A stretch of 42,029 nucleotides of DNA from Nemertoderma westbladi (Eukaryota; Xenacoelomorpha; Nemertodermatida; Nemertodermatidae). Below the pieces are notes generated by a model. The model was not told the origin of the DNA. It saw nothing but the letters and a program-made list of their open reading frames with translations, and made no database searches. Every line of letters begins with the position of its first letter. The stretch's first letter is position 1. Of the stretch, positions 1 through 11,089 are shown one piece after another. Location: contig JAUCBJ010002013.1 of NCBI GenBank assembly GCA_032718475.1, forward strand, positions 1 to 42,029, written 5' to 3'. Made by a program: the position numbers and the translations under genes.

Positions 1-1025
1 TGGCGTCTCCAAAGGGTCAAAATATAAATGAATAAAAACCTCTATGAAACAAGAAAAATGCCTCCATATTTGTTACTGCAGTAATAAATAATTGTTACTG
101 CAGTATAAATTATTAATTACTGCAGTAATAAATAAAAATTATTTTTTACTGCAGTATGAATTATTTGTTACTGCAGTAAAAAAAAAATTTTATTTATTAC
201 TGCAGTAATAAATAATTGTTACTGCAGTAATAAATAAATTGTTACTGCAGTAATAAATATTTGTTACTGCAGTAACAAATAATTATTGCTGCAGTAACAA
301 TTATCAATTATTTATTACTGCAGTAACAATTGTTTCTTACTGCAGTAACAATTATTTATTACTGCAGTAACAATTATTTATTACTGCAGTAACAATTATT
401 TATTACTGCAGTAACAATAATTTAATACTGCAGTAACAATTATTTATTACTGCAGTAACAATAATTTATTACTGCAGTAACAATAATTTAATACTGCAGT
501 AACAATTATTTATTACTGCAGTAACAATTATTTATTACTGCAGTAACAATTATTTGCTACTGCAGTAGCAAATATTTATTACTGCAGTAGCAAATATTTA
601 TTACTGCAGTAACAAATAATTATTACTGCAGTAACAAATAATTATTACTGCAGTAATAAACAAAAAAATTTTTTTTTCTGCAGTAAGAAATAATTGTTAC
701 TGCAGTAAAAAAAAAATTTATTTATTACTGCAGTAATAATTATTTGTTACTGCAGTAATAATTATTTGTTACTGCAGTAATAATTATTTGTTACTGCAGT
801 AGCAAATATTTATTACTGCAGTACTAAACTGTCCTTTCATTGGCCGATATAATTAAATTAATCTCCAATCAGAATCCGCAGTTATAAGGGCCACCCAAAA
901 CCGGGTTTAATTGGTTGTTATGCATAATACAATTCCACCAATGGGATCTTATGAAGCGTTTACGAAGCAATCATATGGATTTGTCATTGCCAGATTACAC
1001 TGTTTATGTTCTCTAGCATAACGTA
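1..1025 (+). repeat. left terminal inverted repeat with TTACTGCAGTAA array
   Basis: From about 75 to 825 the arm is an array of the 12-bp palindrome TTACTGCAGTAA separated by short A/T spacers (such as CAATTATTTA), giving a common period near 22 bp. From 830 to about 1025 the arm is unique sequence that matches, inverted, the 5' end of the transposase exon at 2915-3050. The promoter and first codons of the gene therefore lie inside the right TIR, and a mutated copy lies here. Confidence 0.9.
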
Positions 1026-1769
1026 GGATGAAAAACGGGTATTCTTCACACTGTCACAGTCACATGGGCGATAGTTTGGCCTACAATACGTAGCGGTATA
1101 ATCCGTGAACTGGTTAAGTGATATCTCCGGGCGGTTCAGCCTTTCATTTTAGGTAGGACTACAGTAATGTACTGTAAAACTGTAGGCCCAGTGTAAGTAC
1201 AGAAGTACCGTATATCCAAATCAACTAACTGCAATGCAATTAGTATAGATTTACGTGGTACTCGCTATCTGGCAGCCAGGTTACTAGTTAAGTTGAGCCT
1301 GATTCGCATTGGAATTTAAGTGATAGGATATACGTATTGTATGCGATAATTAATTATTAACTTTTTAATATTATGTTGAATTTGAACCACATGAACTAAC
1401 AACTTAAGTAGGCCTAATACTTTATCAATTTTATATTATGTGTTATACAGACTGACAGTAGGCCTAGACAGTACACACACTTATACACACACTTGTTTAT
1501 TTCGCTAAAGTGGTTCTTGAATCAGCACCTGTGAACATTTATTTATGTTAATGTAGCAAAGCGTAGTGATAGAAATATACCAATGCTAGAATAGTTTATA
1601 ATATTTATATAGTAACAATGATTAAGCTTTCAAAACTATAGCGCTATATGGAACTCTAGCCGTTTTTTTCGAAGGGTGGGGGGGGGGGGGGGCGTGTGGA
1701 GCGTCTGGTTTATATTACCTGGTTAGATTTATTAATGTTGTTGAATTTAATATCAATTTCCACAATTAA
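1026..1769. other. internal spacer of the long-TIR transposon
   Basis: AT-rich sequence with no credible coding region. It contains a 15-base G run (1678-1692) and several TAGGCCTA-type palindromes (near 1408 and 1458). The catalytic exon does not lie here either. Confidence 0.6.
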
Positions 1770-2114
1770 TTACAAAATCAAATTGTTTATGAAGTGTAAA
1801 CAGTCTAAATATAGCTGGACTCCATAGTCGCTACACTCTAACGTCGTATCAGGAAATCTGTTTCTAAGTTCGTGGATTTGCAGAAGACTCAATACATCAT
1901 CTATGTCATAGACTTCTACCAGTGACTCTTCCTCATCTGGAATAGGGCCTTGCCAATCGACACCGTACTCAAAATCATTAATGTCGATTTCATCAACGGT
2001 ACTGTCAAGTCGGCTGTTTATAAATATTTGCTGGGGTGACCAATTCCTTTCTGTTCGGAGAGGGTGGCTATTCCATGCCGCCACAAACTCCGTTAGCGCC
2101 CTGTTAATTCTACC
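1770..2114 (-). pseudogene. transposase C-terminal exon
   Basis: A splice acceptor (TTATATTACAG) ends at 2115, and the next 114 codons are open to a stop at 1770. The start of the exon includes EFVAAWNSHPLRTERNWSPQ, which matches the style of the segment just C-terminal to the integrase core in this transposase family. The remainder is acidic (many D and E). The phase is 0 and agrees with the phase-0 donor of the upstream exon, so the two exons would join in frame without a catalytic core. The 320-bp AT-rich interval between them shows no coding character. Confidence 0.65.
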
Positions 2115-2437
2115 CTGTAATATAAAGTATAAATATTAGCTCTTATACATTCGATTATATCGCTCGAATAAATATTTTATAAATGTAATGTGAATAATAT
2201 TATATATTAAAATTTAGTAAGGTGTAAAGTAAGAAAAATACGGAAAATATTTAATTAGAAATATAAAATTAATCTACCATAAGATTGCAGGTAAAGCTTA
2301 AGCTGATTATTTGACATTTTGAACGTTCAACCCGTCACAACCCGTCATACAATTGTACAGCATTTTCAAAGGTTGAAAGAACTGTACTAGCGCAGTTATC
2401 TAGCGCAGTTTCTCCGTTGAATTTGAAATTGTCTCAC

Positions 2438-3022
2438 CCGCCGAGTAATTGTGGACTTACTCACTCCAAACATTTTACTTATTTGTTTCCTTGAAAATCC
2501 GGTGTCCCTAAAAAATTCAAGGCTTTCCTTATCGAAGACATATGTAGGTCGCCCTGATAACCCTGTATACATAAGGGTCGGGCGTAGCCGAGTAGGGTTG
2601 GAACAACAAGTGCTTATACCCATATCGATGGGTTGAATTGTATTTAACCAACGCAGCCATTGTTTGGTTTCATTAAACAGTTGTCCAACAATAGTTGGGC
2701 GGATAATTTGATAACTTTCAATTTTCCCCAATATCGCTACAAAATGTTCAAGATTTCGATGTATATAGTCGTAATCATGTCCACGTACCCCAATGACAGA
2801 AATTGCCTCGCATCTTTCTATAATGCTTGACAAATCGTCTAAAAAAGCGGAACCAAGGTCATCCATGGGCTCGTCGACAGTACCTATTATGTACTGTTTA
2901 GTAGGCCTACTGGCTACTGCTAGAGAACATAAACAGTGTAATCTATGGCAATGACAAAAAGCCATTATGATTGCTTCGTTAACGCTTCTCATTGGTGGAA
3001 TTGTATGCTGCATAACAACCAA
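2438..3022 (-). pseudogene. transposase N-terminal exon with helix-turn-helix
   Basis: This open exon encodes about 195 residues. The N-terminal part shows no domain I can name. The C-terminal 45 residues start GRPTYVFDKESLEFF and continue into SRKQISKMFGVSKSTITRR, a resolvase/Fis-like helix-turn-helix of the kind that precedes the integrase core in eukaryotic rve-type transposases. A good donor (CGG|GTGAGA) ends the exon at 2438. An ATG at 3013 is the likely start; the frame is also open a little further upstream. The exon that should follow, carrying the D-D-E catalytic residues, is absent, so I call the gene defective. The DNA-binding half could still be made. Confidence 0.7.
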
Positions 3023-3879
3023 TTAAACCCGATTTTGGATGGCCCTTATAACTGCGGATTCTGATTGGGGATTAATTGAATCATATCGGCCAATGAAATG
3101 ATAGTTTAGTACTGCAGTAATAAATATTTGCTACTGCAGTAAGAAATAATTATTACTGCAGTAACAAATAATTATTACTGCAGTAACAAATAATTATTAC
3201 TGCAGTAATAAATAAATTTTTTTTTTACTGCAGTAACAATTATTTCTTACTGCAGTAAAAATTTTTTTTTTGTTTATTACTGCAGTAATAATTATTTGTT
3301 ACTGCAGTAATAATTATTTGTTACTGCAGTAATAAATATTTGTTACTGCAGTAATAAATATTTGCTACTGCAGTAGCAAATAATTGTTACTGCAGTAATA
3401 AATAATTGTTACTGCAGTATTACATTATTGTTACTGTAGTAATAAATAATTGTTACTGCAGTAATAAATAATTGTTACTGCAGTAATAAATAATTGTTAC
3501 TGCAGTAATAAATAATTGTTACTGCAGTATTAAATAATTGTTACTGCAGTCATAAATAATTGTTACTGCAGTAATAAATAATTGTTACTGCAGTAATAAA
3601 TAATTGTTACTGCAGCAATAATTATTTGTTACTGCAGTAACAAATATTTATTACTGCAGTAACAATTATTTATTACTGCAGTAATAAATAAATTTTTTTT
3701 TTACTGAAGTAACAAATAATTCATACTGCAGTAAAAAATAATTTTTATTTATTACTGCAGTAATTAATAATTTCTACTGCAGTAACAATTATTTATTACT
3801 GCAGTAACAAATATGGAGGCATTTTTCTTGTTTCATAGAGGTTTTTATTCATTTATATTTTGACCCTTTAGAGACGCCA
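2915..3879 (-). repeat. right terminal inverted repeat with TTACTGCAGTAA array
   Basis: This is the inverted partner of the left end. The palindrome array runs from about 3108 to 3810 and the outer 70 bp are nearly identical to positions 1-75. Spacers differ between the arms more than the palindromes do, by eye, which suggests the palindromic unit is the conserved part. The inner end overlaps the first codons of the helix-turn-helix exon. Confidence 0.9.
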
Positions 3880-4600
3880 TACGTGAAATGTTATTTAAGA
3901 TTCGTGAAGCCTTCGTCTGTGGTTCGTCAGTCCGAATAATTTAGGTAACGAATGCAGAATGCGTATAGTATTCGTACTGTCGTATCGAATGTGAGATTTC
4001 ACTTGTCAATATATTCGTGGCTCATCATTCGTGGCACATGTGATACGAATGCTTCCACTCCACGCAAAAAATAATTCGTGGTTCATTCGTTCGTGGCACA
4101 TCTGATACGAATGCATAGCCGCGCCACGCTTAAAATTATTCGTGGTCCATTTGTGATGTGACGCATGCGATACCGTGCAAAGCATTCTCAATTAGAGTAC
4201 ATACTGTAATTTGGCCAATCACAATTCGGCAAATAATCGAACATGGTGTTATTTAGTCTGTTAGTTAGTATCGTTCAAAGGCGCTTTGAAAGCTTATGTA
4301 AACCTGCTCCCTTAACCAACATGCTTTATATAATATCTAGAGGTAATGTACTGTCTGACTGTAGGCTAGGTGAGATAAATAAAATGACAACATAAAACTA
4401 CTGCAGTAACTTAGGGAACTACAGTATGCAGGTATGTATGTATGTAGGCACCGACACCCACACCCCCCCCCCCCCCCCCCCCCCACCCGTAGTTATACAT
4501 ATTTGTAGTATTAGTAGTCATATTTGGACTGGAAATAAAAATTGTATAATCATGTACTGAACTGCTGAAATAGTTTACTAACATTGCCGAAGTTGTCGGT
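3880..4600. other. gene-free spacer with a 66-70 bp duplication and a C run
   Basis: Positions about 4012-4080 and 4079-4148 are two diverged tandem copies of a unit containing ATTCGTGG, TGATACGAATGC and a CCACGC block. A run of 22 C lies at 4463-4484 next to a short GTAT repeat. A single ACTGCAGTAA occurs near 4400, outside the adjacent transposon. No gene is seen. Confidence 0.6.
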
Positions 4601-5830
4601 TTGTGATTTTACCTGTCGGTTTGTGTCGGTTTTGTGTCTTTTGTTGTCGGTGGTTGTCGGTGGTATGCGAAAGGTGTCGGTGGTTGTCGGTGGCGTATTT
4701 AGTCAAACCCCTGAACGAGCAACAATGAGCAACAACGAGTAACAACGAGCAACTACGAACTACGAGTAACATTGAGCAACAACGAGCAAAAGTGAGCAAT
4801 AATAAAGTACAACAACGAGCAACAATGAGCAACAGCGAGAAACAGCGAGCAACAATGACTAACGACGACGACTGAACGAGCAATAATAAAGTACAACAAC
4901 GAGAAACAACGACCAATAATTAGGACACGAGGAACAACGAGTAACAATGAGCAACAATGACAATGAGTAACAACGAGTAACATTGAGCAATAATAATTTT
5001 AATAAAGTATAACAACGAGTAACATTGAGCAACAAAGAGAAATACTGAGCAACAATGAGCAATAATAAAGAACAACAACGAGCAACCATGAACAACGAGA
5101 AACAACAAGCAATAATGAGCAACAACGACTGAACGAGCAACAACGAGTTATATTGAGCAACAACGAGCTTATATTGAGCAACAATGAGCAATAATAAAGT
5201 ACAACAACGCCCGACTGAACGACCAACAACGAGTAATATTGAGCAACAATGAGCAATAATAAAGTAGAACAACGAGAAACAACGAGCAACAATGAAGAAC
5301 AACGATTGAACGAGCAATAATAAAGTACAACAACGAGCAACATTGAGTAACAATGAGCAATAATGAGCTACAACGAGCAACAATGAGCAATATTAAAGAA
5401 CAACAACGAGCAACAATGAGCAACAACGATTGAACGAGCAACAACGAGATATATTGAGCAACAACGAGTTATATTGAGCAACAATGAGCAATAATAAAGT
5501 ACAACAACGAGCAACAATGAGCAACAACGAGTAATATTGAGCAACAATGAGCAATAATAAAGTACAACAACGAGCAACAATGAGGAACAACGATTGAACG
5601 AGCAATAATAAAGTGCAACAACGAGCAACAATGAGTAACAATGAGCAATAATGAGCAACAGCGAGCAATAATAGAGTACAATGAGCAACAACGAGCAATA
5701 ATAAAGTACAACTAACGAGCAACAATGAGCACCAACAAGCAGCAATGACCAACAATGAGGAAAAATGACCAACAACGAGAAATAATAAAGCACAACGAGC
5801 AGCAATGAGCAAGAACGAGCAACAAACTGC
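4600..5830. repeat. degenerate AACAAYGAGC minisatellite
   Basis: From about 4715 to 5825 the plus strand is an irregular tandem array of AACAACGAGC / AACAATGAGC units, punctuated by GAGCAATAATAAAGTAC. These combine into a loose 33-35 bp higher-order unit. The preceding 100 bp is a second simple array of GTTGTCGGTG units. The minus strand stays open in several frames at once because TAA/TAG are rare in the complement; the resulting Leu/Cys/Ser/Val-rich products are repeat artefacts. Confidence 0.85.
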
Positions 5831-5859
5831 GTCGAACCGGATTGAAAGTGGGGGAGAGC

Positions 5860-6213
5860 CACGTTCAAGTGAGCGAAGCCTTAGCTGGGCCTGGGGGTGC
5901 TATTAACTATTATATGGGTGCTATTAACGAGTTGTCTGTCGTTGTCGTAAATTTTTTATCGCTAATAACTCGGTCATTCCTTGATGAAATTAAACGAAAT
6001 TTAGTATGTATGTAGTCTGTCAAAAGATGAGAAATAATTTGAAGTTTGGTAAAAAACAAACGAACGCAATGAGGCAAATAAGGAGACGAGTATTGTGTTG
6101 AACGACCTCTGACTAACGAAAGACAACATGTTAATGGGGTGGGGCCCCTATCAGCTAGGGCTAGCTAAGGCTTTGCTCACTTCATGCTGCGCAAAGGTCC
6201 CACGAACGTGTCC
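5860..6213. mobile_element. short TIR element (MITE-like)
   Basis: GTGAGCGAAGCCTTAGCT at 5869-5886 pairs, with one mismatch, with AGCTAAGGCTTTGCTCAC at 6163-6180. Outside these, CACGTTC on the left matches the inverse of GAACGTG near 6207. The interior contains a sequence like CGCTAATAACTCGGTCATT that echoes the interior of the repeats at 8.4-9.4 kb and 32.8-34.3 kb. No coding region is present. Confidence 0.55.
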
Positions 6214-6785
6214 CACTCCTGCCTGAGCCAGTTGAGCCAAAACGTCATCCAGTCCTGCAGTCATCATCTTTAACCTTCATAACGTCTATCAGCTGCCTGA
6301 CCGAACCATCTTTGTTACTATTGACATGACATTGACATTGGTTTTTCACTTTTTTCACACCTTTCAAGTACAACATTGTGGACAATCCATCTAAGTGGGG
6401 CGTAACGCGGAGCAGAAGAAGAAATGCAGGACACAAGTTCGTTTTTCGAAACTGTGCGGCGATGTCCAGTTACTTGAGTCATGTCTCATCGAAATACGTG
6501 ACAATGTATGTGCGCTCAGATGGGTGATGGGCTATTCTATTCTACCATGTGAGGTAAGAATGCCAGTGCTAGCAACTTCATTATGATACGATATTCTATC
6601 AAGGATTTATAGAGTGCAGTGCAACCATAGTCCTTATCCTTAACCCAACAATTAGCAATATACAGACTGACTGGACTGACATAAATCAAAGAATTATGAA
6701 AGAAGTGTAACACATACTGAGTAAGGAATAAGGAATGTTTATTTTTTAAGCAATATATGCAAATTTTGATGCTTCTCAACAAATC
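6214..6785. other. spacer without recognisable features
   Basis: Mixed-composition sequence with short open frames on both strands, none with recognisable motifs or convincing splice structure. I see nothing to annotate. Confidence 0.5.
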
Positions 6786-6975
6786 GGTGCCAGTCTTGAT
6801 TTTCGGGGGCGCAGCGTGCCGAACTCGGCGCGTTTGCTGATTTGAGAGCGTGCCGCGCGCCAATACCGGCGCGCTTCTTGATTTTAGAGCGCGCCACGCG
6901 CCATTACCGGCGCACTTCTTGATTTTCGGGTGCGCCGCGCGCCAATTTGGCGCGCTTTTATTCTAAAGTGCGCTG
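6786..6975. repeat. GC-rich tandem repeat, unit ~55 bp
   Basis: Three to four diverged units contain TTCTTGATTTTCGGG followed by GCGCCGCGCGCCAAT and GGCGCGC. The GCGC-rich core stands out against AT-rich flanks. Confidence 0.7.
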
Positions 6976-7110
6976 GATTAATCCGGTGCAAAGTGTATGG
7001 AAACCAGTCTGGCCAGCTCCGGCACTTTTAGGTTGCTCCGGTCCGGTACCCGGCTCCGGCAAAAAAAATAGCTCCGGTCGAACCCTAATGACATCCATAT
7101 TCTGATATGT

Positions 7111-7192
7111 GCGCCAGGATCCTCAATGCGCTCCACACGCCCCTGTTGCTACGCGCCAGGATCCTCAATGCGCGCCACACGCCCCTGTTGCT
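7111..7192. repeat. 42-bp tandem duplication
   Basis: Two adjacent copies begin GCGCCAGGATCCTCAATG at 7111 and 7153 and differ at very few positions. Confidence 0.8.
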
Positions 7193-7541
7193 AAATGTGC
7201 GCAACACATGTTGAGCAAACTCTACATAAATTCCAACCTGGACCTAATGAAATGAGGCAGTGTCGCAGTTAAGTGTTACCAGTACCACAGCCCCAGATTG
7301 ACAAAAGGTAGCTCAGTCAGTCAGTAGCTGGCCAACTGTGGACTGAGCATGAGCAATTACCGAATTAATAGCTTAACCCAGTACATTGGTCTGGTACAGC
7401 AGTAGCCATATACAGATGTAACCTGATAACGAGTCTGTCAGCAGTCAGTACTGCCGGATGCCGGACAGCAGTACCGTATATTATTACTATATTATACTTA
7501 TTACGTATAGGTATACTATTACACTATTATTATTATTATTA

Positions 7542-8204
7542 AAATGGATTTACATGATAACGTGACAGGGTCGCCCCCTAGTGAGTTTAAAAACGTACAA
7601 AATTATCCAAAATATCTTACAGGGATACATGACCGAACATAATCAGGATCAAATGTAACATACTTATTTTATTATGTATCAAACGTAACCGCATTTATGT
7701 TACATTGGATCCTATAACTATGTTACATTCGATCTACAAGTTACTAAGCCCGAATGTAACATGGCCATTTGAAGGAGCACGTTACATAGCAGCAGAGGCG
7801 TGTTGGGAGAACCAAAACAATAAACGAAAGTTAACACATGTTACAAGATTATGCAGGTTAGCCTACTTTTATTTAAAGGAGCGTTACAGAGGTGTGTTGG
7901 GGGAACCAAAACTATAAAGGAAAGTTAACACATGTTACAAGATGATTATGCAGGTTAGCCTACTTTTATTTAAAGGAGCAGGTTACAGCTTAAAGACAGA
8001 GGCGTGTTGGGGGAACCAAAACAATAGGCCTAAAGGAAAATTAACACGTGTCACATGTTACAAGATTATGCAGGTTAGCCTACTTGTATTTAAAGGAGCA
8101 GGTTACAGGGGCGATTATGCAGATTCGATTGCAGACAAGATTATGCAGGTTACTTAATTGGGTCGTTGTTTTGTAGGCATACTCACCAAACTGTAAATCC
8201 ATTT
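7542..8204. mobile_element. candidate short-TIR element containing tandem repeats
   Basis: The 13-bp sequence AAATGGATTTACA (7542-7554) recurs in perfect inversion at 8192-8204. Between them lies a tandem repeat array. No target duplication is evident and 13 bp is short, so the boundary call is tentative. Confidence 0.4.
7765..8150. repeat. ~100-120 bp tandem repeat, 3-4 copies
   Basis: Units carry ATTTAAAGGAGC, GTGTTGGGGGAACCAAAAC, GTTAACACATGTTACAAG and ATGCAGGTTAGCCTAC. The last motif occurs at 7851, 7948 and 8068, giving spacings of 97 and 120 bp, so units differ by indels. Short open frames across the array are repeat artefacts. Confidence 0.8.
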
Positions 8205-8411
8205 CAATAATTAGATTAAGTAATTAATAAGATTGTAATAGTTTGTATTGTAATTATTTATGTACACTATTTACTTGAAATCTTAAACAAATAAATTTTC
8301 ATGCAATATCTCATTGTATAAATCCTACAGTAACGTGTATTGGCTATGCAATAAGATTTAGTAAAATTACACATACAGTAGGCCAATTTATTAAAATTTC
8401 TAAAAAGTACT

Positions 8412-9385
8412 ACACGTTCGTGGGGCCTTCGCGCAACACGAGGCTCTGTTATGAGATACAAATTAAAAATTGAGCAACTCTAACACAAAATCTGTATTTA
8501 AGATATTAACCAAACTGCAAATAAATCATAAGAGGGGAAAGTTGCTCGCTTTCAACCCCCCCCCCCCCCCCCCCCCCCCCTTAATCTGCACCCCAACCCA
8601 AAGGTACACAGAGGAATGTTCACAGGCAGGTATTAACAGAAAATTGGTGTTTTAATAGTAATATATTTTAGGCGTGGAGGTGAAACAATTTATAAGAAAT
8701 ATTATAACTTACCTTATGACGTTTTAGTATTGATACTGAAATATTAATTTACCATGTTGATGTCACAACAAAATTATTTAGCTATATTTATTCTAAAGAA
8801 TCTCCATTAAATACTCAGCCAATCATTTTGCGAGATAAACCATAAGCAAGCTGTCTTATTACTCTAGGGCCTAACACGATTGCATGTCCTATATAATTAC
8901 ACCTAGCTGGAATAGTGGTGAGGTAGAACTGGTCGGACTGATTCCTAGCCCGGCAAACACACCGGACTTGTTCTAGCACATATCTGATGTTTCAGCTAAA
9001 TCAGTGATTGCACTTTGAGACATTTAGCCCTCTAGCGGCAGACTAGAGAACTGCAGACAGATGAGCCTCCTTTGAATGACACAGTTAATGGTCTAGTACA
9101 AATATATATTTTATATTTGTTATGTTATATTTTATATATATATTTTTTTTGCTTGGAAGTCCCTAAAAAACAAAACTTATGGTCTTATTGATGCCTACTA
9201 ATTTTAGACTCGAAAGCTTTAAATCCGACGAAGTTATAAGTATGTCAAAATCGTAGCGACAATGATGACATACAGTACAATTATTGCATGAACTATTTGC
9301 CATAATTGACCTACCCCCCCTAAGAGATAGCACCAGTTCGCAAAGGATCCGCCAACTTCGTGGCTCGGACCCTATACCCCATGCT
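8412..9385 (-). mobile_element. diverged copy of the 32.8-kb repeat family
   Basis: Read on the minus strand, the segment starts with GAGCCACGAAGTTGGCGGA (near 9375), passes a block ending TACGATTTTGACATACTTAT and then TCGGATTTAAAGC, includes TGCCGCTAGAGGG (near 9040), and ends near 8412 with GGCCCCACGAACG. The same order of motifs occurs on the plus strand at 32805-34287. A run of 25 C (8556-8580) lies inside. No coding capacity is seen. Confidence 0.65.
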
Positions 9386-9504
9386 ATAAAATGTATTCGA
9401 TCGATATACAATTATATATTAATCCGCTAGGTGGTGTCAAATTATTATTCTACAATTTCGTACTTGTACAGTACAGCAGTACCGTACCGGTAGGCCTATG
9501 TCAT

Positions 9505-9885
9505 TACTTCGGAGTCTCTAGCCGATCCCCAATTAAATGTCTTAACTTTTCAATTTCGTAGAAGATAAACTTTATGATTCTCTACAAGCAACCAAAATTT
9601 CAGCTCTGGAAAATGAGGCGTTCCCGAGAAATTTAACATTTTCTAAAAACCACATAATCTGTCGTAGCTGACGTCAGACTGCATGATTTTTCACCAAACT
9701 TTACAAATTTTATAAACTTTCCCTCTACTACTTACCTACTAAGTTTGGTTCAATTTCAAATCAGCGATGCCGAGAAATTCGCATTCAAAGATTTACCAGA
9801 CGGACAGACGGACATGCCCCATTTGCCCTATATGAACCGTATGCCAAGGCTCGCCGACTACGTGTCTTGCCCACATGTATAAACA
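9505..9885 (-). mobile_element. related repeat with GACGGACA-type motif
   Basis: On the minus strand it opens with CGTAGTCGGCGAGCCTTGG (near 9860), comparable to the head CGAAGTTGGCGGAGCCTTAG of the family at 8.4-9.4 and 32.8-34.3 kb. The plus strand carries CAGACGGACAGACGGACA near 9800. The interior otherwise differs. It is a noncoding repeat, probably a distant member of the same group. Confidence 0.4.
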
Positions 9886-11089
9886 GATATAATTATGACA
9901 ACGTGTATATTTAAAATGGTTTAATTATACAATAAAATTCATAAAAATAACAAGTAGATTTTAAGTAAAGAAAAGACTAAAAATACAATAAAATTGCATA
10001 AAACAGTACGTACAATACTATAAAATTATGACGTCACGCATTTATATAAAATGGTTTGTCTTTACAATAAATTTAATAGAAAAATTTAAATAAAACGATT
10101 GCATCAAAATTATACATGTACATTACTGCATTATTTACTTAAAATTATCAAATGAATTACATAAAATAACATAGTGTAAAACTGATGTAGGTCTAAACTA
10201 AGTAAGTTTCTGGGTAAGTTTCTGATTCTGGGGCTACCCTACCACTAGTCAAAATACTAGACGGCTAGACCAGTAGACAGGCACTCAGACACGTTTGTGT
10301 TTGCAGCACGAGAGTACAGTAAACTAATCTCTATTAGATATACGAAAACTGTCTTTCCTAAAATATATATGAGTGAAGGCGATGGTATCAGTTTGTGATA
10401 AACTAGTTGTAAAAATAGAGATCCATTTCAGTTTGCCCTTACACACTTTAACTGTCATTTGTAAACCTTCTATCTAGGGCTATTTAAGTTAAGTATGACA
10501 TTTTTAGTTTTACAATACTCTTCTCCTTCAATAGCCTCGTTCCGCGCGTCCTGTGTTGAGGAGTCAGTTCGGGGAAGTTAGTAGTCAAAAAACAAGTTAT
10601 TGTAAACTAACTAAAATCTTTATATTCCGACAAACCTACAGTAGTAATATAATTGAATCCAAACCACACAAACTAATTACAAAAGAATGAATATTGAGTC
10701 TAATACATAGAGTTTATATCAGTGCATTTGTTGCCGTTATCCCGACACCAGGGGGGAAAAACGCCGATGCTGGAGGCGGGGCTTTACAGACCACGGAGTC
10801 CTGGCCAGTCACCGGATATTGATCGTGGAGAAGGAGGAATTTCTTATATACAGGATTGCGGTTGAGGAAAAGTTGCATTGGTTGGATATACTCTTTAATG
10901 TAACTTCCTACAGTTGAACCCTGCTTGAGAATAAATTGGGCTTCCCCAAATCAATATACACCAAATATTCACAATAATTATACACGACAATATAAATCCC
11001 TACAGTATATTATTTAATTACCCACTGTTCGCTCAGATTTTAGCCTAACTAATGTTCCCCAGATTTTCCCCCGGTCCTAGTCTTAGTGC
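9886..11089. other. AT-rich spacer
   Basis: Strongly A/T-rich with a loose duplication of an AAAATGGTTT...ACAATAAA segment near 9915 and 10050. Around 10740-10860 composition becomes GC-richer, but no domain, exon or repeat boundary could be recognised. Confidence 0.5.

Larger units (their letters stand above)
1..3879. mobile_element. DNA transposon with ~1-kb palindrome-rich terminal inverted repeats
   Basis: The first bases (TGGCGTCTC) and bases ending at 3879 are exact inverted copies, and the inverted identity continues inward for roughly 1 kb with few differences. The centre holds two minus-strand exons that resemble the ends of an integrase-like (rve/DDE) transposase. The left flank is outside the window, so a target-site duplication cannot be tested. 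The coding remnants recall the eukaryotic integrase-core family sometimes grouped with IS3EU elements. That placement is from memory of the motif style and is tentative. The catalytic core is missing, so this copy is probably non-autonomous. Confidence 0.85.

Noticed and set aside
60-830. Regularly spaced palindromes resembling a CRISPR array
   Set aside because: Spacers are simple A/T strings repeated many times, not unique, and the array is mirrored at the other end of a eukaryotic transposon.
4578-5868. Several long minus-strand ORFs (up to 174 codons)
   Set aside because: They overlap in several frames across a minisatellite and encode only repeat-derived Leu/Cys/Ser/Val strings.
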